64,000 nucleotides of DNA. It comes from Neopusillimonas maritima. Its GTDB lineage: Bacteria > Pseudomonadota > Gammaproteobacteria > Burkholderiales > Burkholderiaceae_B. Under the pieces are notes generated by a model. That model was not told the DNA's origin and did no database searches. It saw only the letters and a program-made list of their open reading frames with translations. Positions 14,858-22,492 of this stretch are shown here, one piece after another. The stretch lies in assembly GCF_040930455.2 (NCBI RefSeq), contig NZ_CP170494.1; one strand, written 5' to 3'. Each line of letters starts with the position of its first letter. Positions within the stretch are counted from its first letter, which is position 1. The position numbers were made by a program, and so were the translations under genes.

Positions 14858-16666
14858 ATGAGTTACGACAAATTTCTCGAGCAGAAAAAACAAACAGCAG
14901 GTTTCAAATGGCCGGATCGTAGATCATTTTTTGGTAATGAGTTCCTTCGCATGATCTACGATTGTCCGAATGTGCCTGGTTACTTGCATGATCTACGAAC
15001 ATGGCTCCATTCAGTTACTGACCATCGTTTAGCCAAGATTACTCGAGCCAGAAATGCTCGTTGCATTGCTCAATGGTTCACTAGATCGAGTAATCGAGCG
15101 GAAGCCCAACAATGGTGGGATCTAGCATGTTTGGCGGGTGACCCGATTGCTGTGTACTCAGAAACGAAACAATTATTGGATGACGCTGGATACACAATTA
15201 TTCGTGGACCACGCGGCTATCTACCGTCGATTCATGTCCGACCCGGCATAGGAGCAGTTTTTCGGGATTTAATGAAGCCGGCCGAAGAATTAATGATGCA
15301 TCTGATCAATCTTCCGCGAGTCCGAGAGCGGGGTCTGGAGGGATGGTTGCTCGAAGAAATTAAAGCAGAAATTGACTGTATTGTTCTTTTCTTTATCCTA
15401 GCAATTAAAGTATTCGATCAGGATCAAAATGATTTTGAGAGTAGATTTATCTTTCCGGCGCAAGAAAATAAAGAAGAAAATGAATCGCTGTGGCCTGCGC
15501 GTGCACGTTCCGTTTACAGCCAACTAGCCTGGTTAGAGCCAATTTGGTCGTGGCTCATCAATCAAGCAGCAGCTGTTTGTATGAATGAATATGTCGATCC
15601 AGAACGTGCTGAGCACTTATCCGAACAACTCGAGCGCGAGCGGTCAGTGGTTAAGACTTTTTTGTTCCATTTAAGTGAGGCAGCAGAGCAGCAGCATTTC
15701 AGCGTGGCCCAGCGTTTTGCGTTGGCTGAGAATCCCGCAGAGGAGCATGGTCAGAATATGCTGAGGCAGCACTCTACAGATAAGGTAATTTTGGTAAGGG
15801 GCGAGATTCCTGAAACCCAAGAAAAAAACGACGCCGCTTTTTTAAAAAAATTTGAAAAACTGCGGTCACCAATGCCTGTTGCGCGATTGCCCTCAGCTGA
15901 GAAAATCGGGCAAATTGAAGCCGAGTTAAAAACCGAGTTTCCTTGGGCCACGTGCGCCATTGAGACGGTTATTGAAGAACTGCTGGCTCGGGCGTCCCTC
16001 GGTTCGCGAAAGCTTAATTTTTCGCCATTGGTATTGGTTGGCCCTCCCGGCAGTGGCAAAACACGTTTTGCCCAAAGATTGGGTGAAAAACTACTCGTTG
16101 AGAACACGAAAATTAATTGTGCTGGCATGCCTGACAACAAAATTTTCCGTGGATTGACCAGAGGTTGGAGCGGTGCTCGGCCTTCATTAATTGTCGAAAA
16201 AGTATGTGCAGCAGGCAGCGCATCATGCCTTTTTGTGCTTGATGAAATTGATAAACTCGGCGCGGGGGGAGGAAATAGCGGGGATCCACGGGCTGTTTTG
16301 CTAGACCTTCTGGAGCCAACTAACTCGCGTAGTTTTTTAGACTCATTCTTGATGACCGAAGTGGATTTAAGCTACTGCCTTTACGTTGCCACGGCAAATT
16401 CGCTGGAACTTATTCCTGCGCCGTTGCTTGATCGATTAAATCCTGTCCTCTTTCCGGCGCCAGGGCCAGAACATAAAGCCGCGTTAATCAATTCCATTTT
16501 GGCCGATTTGGCGCATGAATGGGGTTTGCCGGACGGGACTATTGAGCTTAAGGATGAAAATAGGAAGTTGTTGGCGGGGCTTTCCTCACGGCAGCTAAAA
16601 CGTACAGCAATCAGGTTGCTGGCACGCCAAGCGAAAGAACGTCCGGGTGCGTTGCTTATGCAATAG
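14858..16666 (+). CDS. Lon-like AAA+ ATPase lacking the protease domain
   Basis: The 602-aa protein has a helical N-terminal ~330 residues with a Sel1/TPR-like segment (AEAQQWWDLACLAGDPIAVY) and a C-terminal AAA+ module: Walker A GPPGSGKT at 395-402, Walker B VLDEID around D462-E463, sensor 'YVATANSLELIPAPLLDRL'. The AAA part is of the Lon type, with the 'LLEPTNSRSFLDSFL' segment, but the protein ends just after the small AAA subdomain, with no Ser-Lys protease. It probably remodels or unfolds a partner protein. It lies between the DsbC-like gene and a terminator; the partner is unknown. Confidence 0.8.
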   Translation: MSYDKFLEQKKQTAGFKWPDRRSFFGNEFLRMIYDCPNVPGYLHDLRTWLHSVTDHRLAKITRARNARCIAQWFTRSSNRAEAQQWWDLACLAGDPIAVYSETKQLLDDAGYTIIRGPRGYLPSIHVRPGIGAVFRDLMKPAEELMMHLINLPRVRERGLEGWLLEEIKAEIDCIVLFFILAIKVFDQDQNDFESRFIFPAQENKEENESLWPARARSVYSQLAWLEPIWSWLINQAAAVCMNEYVDPERAEHLSEQLERERSVVKTFLFHLSEAAEQQHFSVAQRFALAENPAEEHGQNMLRQHSTDKVILVRGEIPETQEKNDAAFLKKFEKLRSPMPVARLPSAEKIGQIEAELKTEFPWATCAIETVIEELLARASLGSRKLNFSPLVLVGPPGSGKTRFAQRLGEKLLVENTKINCAGMPDNKIFRGLTRGWSGARPSLIVEKVCAAGSASCLFVLDEIDKLGAGGGNSGDPRAVLLDLLEPTNSRSFLDSFLMTEVDLSYCLYVATANSLELIPAPLLDRLNPVLFPAPGPEHKAALINSILADLAHEWGLPDGTIELKDENRKLLAGLSSRQLKRTAIRLLARQAKERPGALLMQ

Positions 16667-16718
16667 TCCACATCGATAACGATGCTATATTTCTTTTTTA
16701 GATAAAAAATATATTGAT

Positions 16719-16925
16719 ATGAAAAACAGAAATTTTAAAGTCAAAATCGATGTGCACGATTACGATAAGCTGGCGAAAAATGTCTCTCAGTTACGCGCTT
16801 TGCTGATCTCTTTAAGCGGAAATGGATACCAGTCTTTCATTGAAATGGGAAGCCGCGACCAGGAATCTTTGTTATGGTTGGCTCAGGACTTGGCCATTGA
16901 AATAGATAAATCCCTAAGATACTGA
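16719..16925 (+). CDS. small hypothetical protein
   Basis: The 68-aa protein starts at ATG 16719, 52 bp after the AAA+ gene, and ends shortly before a strong terminator, so it probably shares that transcript. It is soluble and mixed charged (MKNRNFKVKIDVHDYDKL...). The sequence gives no recognisable domain. Position and a closed frame support a real gene. Confidence 0.55.
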   Translation: MKNRNFKVKIDVHDYDKLAKNVSQLRALLISLSGNGYQSFIEMGSRDQESLLWLAQDLAIEIDKSLRY

Positions 16926-16948
16926 AAAATAAATAAATAATAAAAGAA

Positions 16949-16979
16949 AAGGCCACAGTAAAAACTGTGGCCTTTTTTC
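16949..16979 (+). terminator. intrinsic terminator
   Basis: AAGGCCACAGT pairs with ACTGTGGCCTT around an AAAA loop and is followed by TTTTTT. It ends the AAA+/small-protein transcript. Confidence 0.93.
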
Positions 16980-16983
16980 CTCT

Positions 16984-17107
16984 GCTCGTAAAGGGTAATA
17001 AATAAAGTTTTGAAGCCATATAAGGCTAAGAGTTGTTTCAATCCCTACAGAAAAAGGGTAACAAAAAACTCATTTTGAACATGCGTTCATGTTGTTTCAA
17101 TCCCTAC
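16984..17107. CRISPR. possible degenerate CRISPR array remnant (orphan)
   Basis: GTTGTTTCAATCCCTAC occurs at 17032-17048 and 17091-17107 (59-bp period). A second conserved block AAAGGGTAA occurs at 16990-16998 and 17053-17061 (63-bp period), so the unit may be a ~34-bp repeat with ~25-29-bp spacers and degenerate ends. The repeat start resembles GTTTCAATCC CRISPR repeats. No cas genes lie nearby; it could also be an ordinary tandem repeat. Confidence 0.35.
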
Positions 17108-17214
17108 TGAGCAAGAGGAATGTACTATATTTTTAATTATACTATTTCGGTTTTAAATGTCAATATTTGATATCATTTTTTAAGTATTATTTGAATGAGG
17201 AATTGGGGGGTGAT

Positions 17215-17688
17215 ATGGAAAAAGGGAAGCACAAAGCAGAGGACTTTGAACTTGTCAAAGAGGTTGTTTCAAAAGATGAATTTAAAAAAATTAGGAAAGC
17301 CGCTACTAATGTCCTTTATACCGTCCAATCATCTATTTTATTTTTTATATCCATACCATTTTGTATCGCCGGCGTACTTATGAGTTTTGTGTTCACTGAA
17401 CGTAGGGTGTCATTTCTATTTGCAAACTTTGACAATTTTATGGGCAATTTAGGTGAAATTTTGTTTCTTATCATGGTTGTCTGGTTCATAGTTTCACCTC
17501 TAGTCATTGGATTATGGGCTATTTGTTCATGGCGAAAATACAACGAGTCACAGCGTTTTCTTAACAAGCACGTTGCAGAACGTGCAGAACAAATCAGAAT
17601 TCAAAATAATGTGGCTTATGAGCGGAAGCTGGAAATGGAACGTCAGCGGCAAAGGTCAATGTCGGATGGTATGGTTGGCTTAAGCTGA
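17215..17688 (+). CDS. small membrane protein with charged tail
   Basis: 157 aa from ATG 17215, chosen for its GGGGGG ribosome-binding site; an upstream in-frame start at 17167 lacks one. Two hydrophobic segments lie around residues 35-60 and 80-105 (ILFFISIPFCIAGVLMSFVF; ILFLIMVVWFIVSPLVIGLWAI), followed by a charged, possibly coiled C-terminus rich in Arg, Gln and Glu. I do not recognise a family. It stands alone between the CRISPR-like remnant and a gene-free stretch. Confidence 0.6.
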   Translation: MEKGKHKAEDFELVKEVVSKDEFKKIRKAATNVLYTVQSSILFFISIPFCIAGVLMSFVFTERRVSFLFANFDNFMGNLGEILFLIMVVWFIVSPLVIGLWAICSWRKYNESQRFLNKHVAERAEQIRIQNNVAYERKLEMERQRQRSMSDGMVGLS

Positions 17689-18179
17689 CCGAACCATAAT
17701 CAGTCCAAACATCCTAGCATTTGCAGTGAGAGTGACAGACCAACGGTTACATGATGTAATCGAAACTTCTGCCATCGGCCAGGAGCGGCCGTTCGAGGCG
17801 CACGCCAAATAGCGGACCTCCCACTCAATGTCGGGACTTAACAACACGTAGAGTTTGCGACATCCATTACGTGGGGCCTATGGGAGAAAGCAGTTAGTGA
17901 TTGACTGGGCTATTGACATTGTCGGAATAGCAATTGCCTTGCTGCCGACAACATCTTTCGGTAGTTTTTCTTACAAACTATCCCTTATGGTCACGGTCCG
18001 CAGGGTACTCAACATCTTACAAACATCGCAATGTTATTCATAACATTCCTAGATGACGTAGTCATTCACACGCTCGCGATTCGATTTCCGGACATGCATT
18101 GCCATGTCTATGAAATTAGAGACTTCAACCAGTGCACCGAGAGAAACATTAGCCTACCTACAATGTTCGAGGAAATTTC
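17689..18179. other. ~490 bp without a supportable gene
   Basis: Short frames occur (17855-18043, 18031-18240) but lack ribosome-binding sites and recognisable content. Base composition changes here from AT-rich to more even, marking the left edge of the OLD/HEPN cargo block. Confidence 0.5.
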
Positions 18180-19493
18180 ATGTACCAATATGATCAGCGT
18201 CCAAACACTCGCTTTACGAAGAATGCCCAGGATTTACTAGAAAAAATCCGCGATAGCGATTACGCTGTGTTGGTCGGCCGAAACAATTGCGGAAAGTCGT
18301 TCCTACTCAAAACTCTCACTCAACAATGGGGGGCAACCGCGTCATATCTTGGCCCAGCGCGCTATCAGAACTTCAACCTCCTTGGCTATTTCACTCCAAA
18401 AAGAGATATAAAAAACGAGCGTCATCGCGAGTTCCTGAATCAGTGGAACCAACAAAAACAGAACATCGACAACTCGCCAATCAATCTTCAGCAAGCAATT
18501 GCCGAGTTAACGGACTCTCAGCGTGACACGTTGGTCGAGATTGTTGAACTACTTCTCGGAACCCGGATGGAAATAAAGGAGACAGTTCCTGGTAACTCGA
18601 TGTCCCAGAAATATATCTCTTGCGACGGGCACAACATCTCCTACACAAGCTCAGGGTTCCGCCTGATCGCAACGTTATTGACTAGTCTACTTAGCAACGA
18701 CTGCGACACGTTCCTAATCGACGAGCCTGAACTAGGTGTCAGTCCAGAGGCACAGGGAATGCTCGCAGATTTTCTCTTCGACCGCGAATATCGTGCTAAG
18801 TACTTCCCCAAAATCCGAACTATAGTTTTCGCGACGCATTCAACTGTGTTTTTGGACCGGCGGCACATTGGCAACAACTACGTTGTATCAAAACAAGGTG
18901 ATGAGATTGACTTGAAGCCGGTTTCAACGCTAGGAGAGCTAAACAAAGTTCACTTTTTTCTTTTGGGTAACCGCTTCGAAACGCTCTACCTCCCATCTGC
19001 CATCCTCCTTGTAGAGGGAAAATGCGATCACCTCTTCATTGAGCGAGCGACAAGTCTCAGATTTCCAAACTCCCAGCTAAGCGTCATTTCAGCGAACTCG
19101 GATTCTCGAATTAAAGAAGTTCTAACAATTGCTGGCGGTCTGCTGACAGACATTCAACGAAGTCCTTATCGAGATCGAATATTCGTAGTTCTGGATGCTG
19201 TTCATTCAGCCTCGCTTCCTGAGCAGCTGGAGAAGATGGGGGTTCTTCGTGAGAACATAGTCAAGTGGCCATTGAACGGTATTGAGCACTTCTATCCCCC
19301 TGTACTGGTTGACAAGATATTTCCAGGTGCTGGAGAGCTCGATATTCGTGGCGATCGGGTATCACGTGGAGGCGTTGAGTACAACAAGAACGATTTAACT
19401 GAGAAGATCGTCACAATGCTTGAAACCACGACACCACATCACGCGGATTTTGAACGGCTTCTTCTTGAGCCCGTTGCGCAAAGAGCGGGCTAA
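18180..19493 (+). CDS. OLD-like AAA/ABC ATPase with TOPRIM-like C-terminus
   Basis: The 437-aa protein has an ABC-type ATPase with Walker A GRNNCGKS (33-40), Walker B FLIDEPELG (D181-E182) and switch ATHS (219-221). A TOPRIM-like domain begins AILLVEGKCDHLFIE (E279, D283). The second TOPRIM acidic motif, usually DxD, reads LDAVHS, so only D339 is clear. OLD-family nucleases use this pairing in phage exclusion. Start ATG 18180 has a GAGGAAA site. A HEPN-motif protein follows after 232 bp, and the block sits in a compositionally distinct stretch, so a defence role is plausible but unproven. Confidence 0.8.
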   Translation: MYQYDQRPNTRFTKNAQDLLEKIRDSDYAVLVGRNNCGKSFLLKTLTQQWGATASYLGPARYQNFNLLGYFTPKRDIKNERHREFLNQWNQQKQNIDNSPINLQQAIAELTDSQRDTLVEIVELLLGTRMEIKETVPGNSMSQKYISCDGHNISYTSSGFRLIATLLTSLLSNDCDTFLIDEPELGVSPEAQGMLADFLFDREYRAKYFPKIRTIVFATHSTVFLDRRHIGNNYVVSKQGDEIDLKPVSTLGELNKVHFFLLGNRFETLYLPSAILLVEGKCDHLFIERATSLRFPNSQLSVISANSDSRIKEVLTIAGGLLTDIQRSPYRDRIFVVLDAVHSASLPEQLEKMGVLRENIVKWPLNGIEHFYPPVLVDKIFPGAGELDIRGDRVSRGGVEYNKNDLTEKIVTMLETTTPHHADFERLLLEPVAQRAG

Positions 19494-19725
19494 CCTCTCA
19501 TCATTCTACCCGACCTTCGCAAAAAGCCGCGCAGATAATTAGATTCAAAGGTTAAGCTTCTGTTTCCGCAGCTAACGAGACCGCTCAGGGTCGAAACCGG
19601 TCTCCAACCGATGACTTTTGTCGACCCAATGCTGTCACTGATCGCGGGGATTGGCACGCCCCGAATGACTTACATGCCGACCGAAGATGCTAGGTGAGTG
19701 TACGGGTTAACAAATTACGAGTACA

Positions 19726-20478
19726 ATGCCCAAGCATGATCATTCGTCTGAAATGCGTATGACGACACTGAGCCTCGAAACTCGCGATATGCTGCACGCG
19801 TTGACTTGGTACATGACGGCACGGAAGACCGCGCTGCGCGCAGCCTTGTCGTTTCGCACACCACTCACCACGATCATGCACACTGATATGCGCGTGCAGT
19901 ACAGCGCTTATTTCCAAAACCTGTTGTCCGCAACTGAGCTAATGCGTGAGCCGACACCATTACCGCCAAAGTCTTTCGAGACTGAGTTGTATGCGCGATT
20001 TGTCTTCCCAGGATTTCAGGACGGCGAGTCGAATTACGAATACATCAAGTACCTGAGGAACGCCATCGTCCATCGCGGATACAACATCACGTCCGCCTGT
20101 CACGTGGCCGGTGATTTCCCGATGCTCATCGCGGAACCGAGTTTTCAAAACAACGCTACGAATCCAGCAAAGATCAAGACTTTCCATACCTTCGATAAAT
20201 ACGTGCTGAACATCATCACGAAGTGTGAGTCGGTGATCGGTGGGGTGATCTTCGACACATTGAACAACGCAGGTGTCTTTCAGGCGACCATTGATCCGCA
20301 AGCCGCTATTGCTGAAACTCGCAACGCTCTTCAGAACTCGCACGTGATGCCGGATTGGGCCAAAGCGATGGCTGCAGCGTCGGAACTCAAACCCGAGTGG
20401 TTCGTCGATATGAACAATTCAATGAAGGACAGGCTACGCGAAGCCCTAGCACCGTGCGATACCTTGAATCCAGCCTAA
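19726..20478 (+). CDS. HEPN-motif protein, candidate toxin/effector
   Basis: The 250-aa soluble, largely helical protein carries YIKYLRNAIVHRGYN with R111-x4-H116, the RX4-6H signature of HEPN nucleases. HEPN proteins are often RNases in toxin-antitoxin and antiviral systems. Other features are unremarkable, and no partner antitoxin is adjacent except the OLD-like ATPase upstream. Start ATG 19726; an internal ATG at 19753 (MRMTTLSL) is possible. The family outside the HEPN motif is not recognised, and the motif alone could be coincidental. Confidence 0.6.
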   Translation: MPKHDHSSEMRMTTLSLETRDMLHALTWYMTARKTALRAALSFRTPLTTIMHTDMRVQYSAYFQNLLSATELMREPTPLPPKSFETELYARFVFPGFQDGESNYEYIKYLRNAIVHRGYNITSACHVAGDFPMLIAEPSFQNNATNPAKIKTFHTFDKYVLNIITKCESVIGGVIFDTLNNAGVFQATIDPQAAIAETRNALQNSHVMPDWAKAMAAASELKPEWFVDMNNSMKDRLREALAPCDTLNPA

Positions 20479-20623
20479 AGGGTCGATCGCCAACGGCTCA
20501 AAATAGCCGCTTCCCGTCAAAATGGATATGCAAAACTGGATGCACTAACGTGAAGCCGTTGATGAAATCAATACTCGGAAACTACGAATAGCGCCCATGA
20601 TTTTTTAAGGCGAAAATTTTGCC

Positions 20624-20785
20624 ATGAACGAAAAATTTTGCGAAGAGCTATTCGAGAAAGCCGTCGAACTTACCTACCACAGCTTTGAAGAGCCGACCGA
20701 CCTTCACATTGAATGGGTATTCGGACGGTTGGTGTTTAACTGGAAAACGGGAGCCGGCGTGAATGGCGCAACGACATTGCATTAA
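20624..20785 (+). CDS. 53-aa small hypothetical protein
   Basis: A short frame (MNEKFCEELFEKAVELTYHSFEEPTDLHIEWVFGRLVFNWKTGAGV...) from ATG 20624 with a weak AAGG site. The composition is protein-like (acidic amphipathic helix, then aromatic beta-like stretch), better than a random short frame. It sits at the right edge of the OLD/HEPN block. Function unknown. Confidence 0.45.
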   Translation: MNEKFCEELFEKAVELTYHSFEEPTDLHIEWVFGRLVFNWKTGAGVNGATTLH

Positions 20786-20905
20786 GACGGCTAATCACTG
20801 TCGATTAAGCATTGAAAATGTAAGTAACAGAACTTATCAGTTGTGAGCGCATGACTTCGTCTACTCAAAACTGTATAAGCTCTGTAGATATAGATTTGTC
20901 TTCTA

Positions 20906-21673
20906 CTAGTGTAGTAAGTCAATCATTTCTTTTAGCCCATAAGCGGGAATTGCACCTGGAAAAGCAATATTATTCGAGAAAACTAACGTTGGTGAAATTG
21001 AGTGATATGTATCACCCTCGGCAGATCTAAGCCCTTTTAAGGAATTAATGATCTTCTGAGAAGAAGTACTGCACGAGGACGTTTTTTGTGGACTTTGTCC
21101 ATTAAGAATCCAATTGTCCCATGCCTGTGCGCGAGCTTGGTTGTTTGGTTGGCACATAATTTGCTCAACCATAGGTTCAGAATCTGCGCCTAGTAGTGGT
21201 GCTACAAATGTATAAATCGTCACGTTGTCATATTTATTCAAATCTCGCTCTTGAGTCTTGGAGTGGGGACAATGTGGATCAGAGAAGATCGCCATTTTTT
21301 TCGATCCATCACCGCGAACTCGCACAATCGCATGTTGAAAAGGTAGACTATCAAAATCAAGACCATCTAACCATTCAGGATGGTCAAACTTACGAACTTT
21401 GCCAGTATTAACAGGCTGCGGCGCCATCTTGTCATAGGGATACCACACAAACTTCGTTGGCCAGTTACCAGGCTTTTCGTTGGTCCCGGCGGTTGCCGAT
21501 CCAACTACCTGGCCAATGACATTGCTTGCATCATTAGAACCGATTGCTTTGGTCACTTCTTGGGTGGCGGTTTGTACCGCAGCATTGACTAGCGCATCAA
21601 AATTAACCGCGCCGGCTGTTTTTCCGTAGAAGGCAAGCATTAAAAATGCTACTAACGTTGCTTGTTTCGGCAT
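20906..21673 (-). CDS. DsbC-like thioredoxin-fold protein with monothiol CPHS motif
   Basis: 255 aa from the ATG at 21673 (MPKQATLVAFLMLAFYGKTAGA is a signal peptide). After a linker of about 80 residues comes a DsbC-type fold: MAIFSDPHCPHSK with C135-P-H-S138, and SPTLVFSNN as the cis-proline loop. It shares 'FDSLPF..A...(V/I)(R/K)GDGS' with the protein at 14183-14758, so the two are paralogs that both lack the second active-site cysteine. It is the last gene of the leftward transfer-type block and probably acts in the periplasm on transfer proteins. Confidence 0.8.
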   Translation of the reverse strand: MPKQATLVAFLMLAFYGKTAGAVNFDALVNAAVQTATQEVTKAIGSNDASNVIGQVVGSATAGTNEKPGNWPTKFVWYPYDKMAPQPVNTGKVRKFDHPEWLDGLDFDSLPFQHAIVRVRGDGSKKMAIFSDPHCPHSKTQERDLNKYDNVTIYTFVAPLLGADSEPMVEQIMCQPNNQARAQAWDNWILNGQSPQKTSSCSTSSQKIINSLKGLRSAEGDTYHSISPTLVFSNNIAFPGAIPAYGLKEMIDLLH

Positions 21674-21690
21674 TGTTCTTGTTCCAGTAA

Positions 21691-22041
21691 TCAGTCTTTC
21701 AGGACGTTGCCGACAGGCACCCATTCGTCAAACTCTTTTTTGAAAAAAGGTTTGATTACGTTTGTATCTTTTTTCCCGTCTAGTTCAATCGTGACGGAAA
21801 CTTTACATTGATAAATTTGCTCGTTTTCGTGTGGTTCACATTGTTCTAGCGAAACATCTTTAATTGCGTTTTCGGCCTTCTTTGTTCCCTCTGGCCCCGC
21901 AAATAGAGACAACATTTTGACTTGCTGTTTCCATGCATCGCGGACATGTTTTTCGATGTCGCCCTCAGATGGGCCAGAACTTCCGCAGCCGGCTACAAAA
22001 AGTGATACAGCGGGGATGAGAATAATAGTTTTCAATTTCAT
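21691..22041 (-). CDS. small lipoprotein
   Basis: 116 aa from ATG 22041 with a lipobox (LFVAGC, then GSSGPSEG), so it should be lipidated and envelope-bound. The mature part has paired lysines and a 'CEPHENEQIYQCKVSVTIELDGK' segment whose cysteines could form a disulfide, consistent with the DsbC-like neighbour 17 bp downstream. Small lipoproteins are common in conjugation loci, but I cannot name a family. Confidence 0.65.
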   Translation of the reverse strand: MKLKTIILIPAVSLFVAGCGSSGPSEGDIEKHVRDAWKQQVKMLSLFAGPEGTKKAENAIKDVSLEQCEPHENEQIYQCKVSVTIELDGKKDTNVIKPFFKKEFDEWVPVGNVLKD

Positions 22042-22240
22042 TTTGCGTCCAATAGTCAAACGTAATTATTTTTGTAACTTAATTTGCTTGGTCGCAAAAA
22101 AGAGAACTGACACTCAAAATATCGAGTGTTTCAGCTATTGATACTAAATATTATTGTTGTGCTAACTTTGCACAAGTTTGCACATTCAGCGGTCCGAGGG
22201 TGTGCTGAAATGTGCAATTATGTGCAAATTCGTGTAATTA

Positions 22241-22492
22241 TTAGCTTTGTTGTCCAGTCATAACAATTTTGTGTGCTTGATCGATCTTTTTGGTATTTTT
22301 GCGAAGGCCGAAGCAGCATAAGATGAACAACGCAGCCGGGCCACAACTAACCAAAATATCGAGCCAGCCAGCACTTCGCTGCATTGCCACGAAGATCCAG
22401 AGGCATATAAAAGCAGGCACCACCAACAAATAAATGCCGAGCAAGTAAATGCTGGCTGAAAGAATGGTTCGTTTTGCCTGTTTATGTGTCAT
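22241..22492 (-). CDS. small two-TM membrane protein
   Basis: 83 aa with two hydrophobic segments (ILSASIYLLGIYLLVVPAFI; ILVSCGPAALFILCCFGL). Its start overlaps the stop of the TraY/DotA-like gene by 4 bp (ATGA), indicating translational coupling. In IncI plasmids a small exclusion gene lies next to traY; position alone makes this an exclusion-protein candidate, but similarity is not evident. Confidence 0.6.
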   Translation of the reverse strand: MTHKQAKRTILSASIYLLGIYLLVVPAFICLWIFVAMQRSAGWLDILVSCGPAALFILCCFGLRKNTKKIDQAHKIVMTGQQS

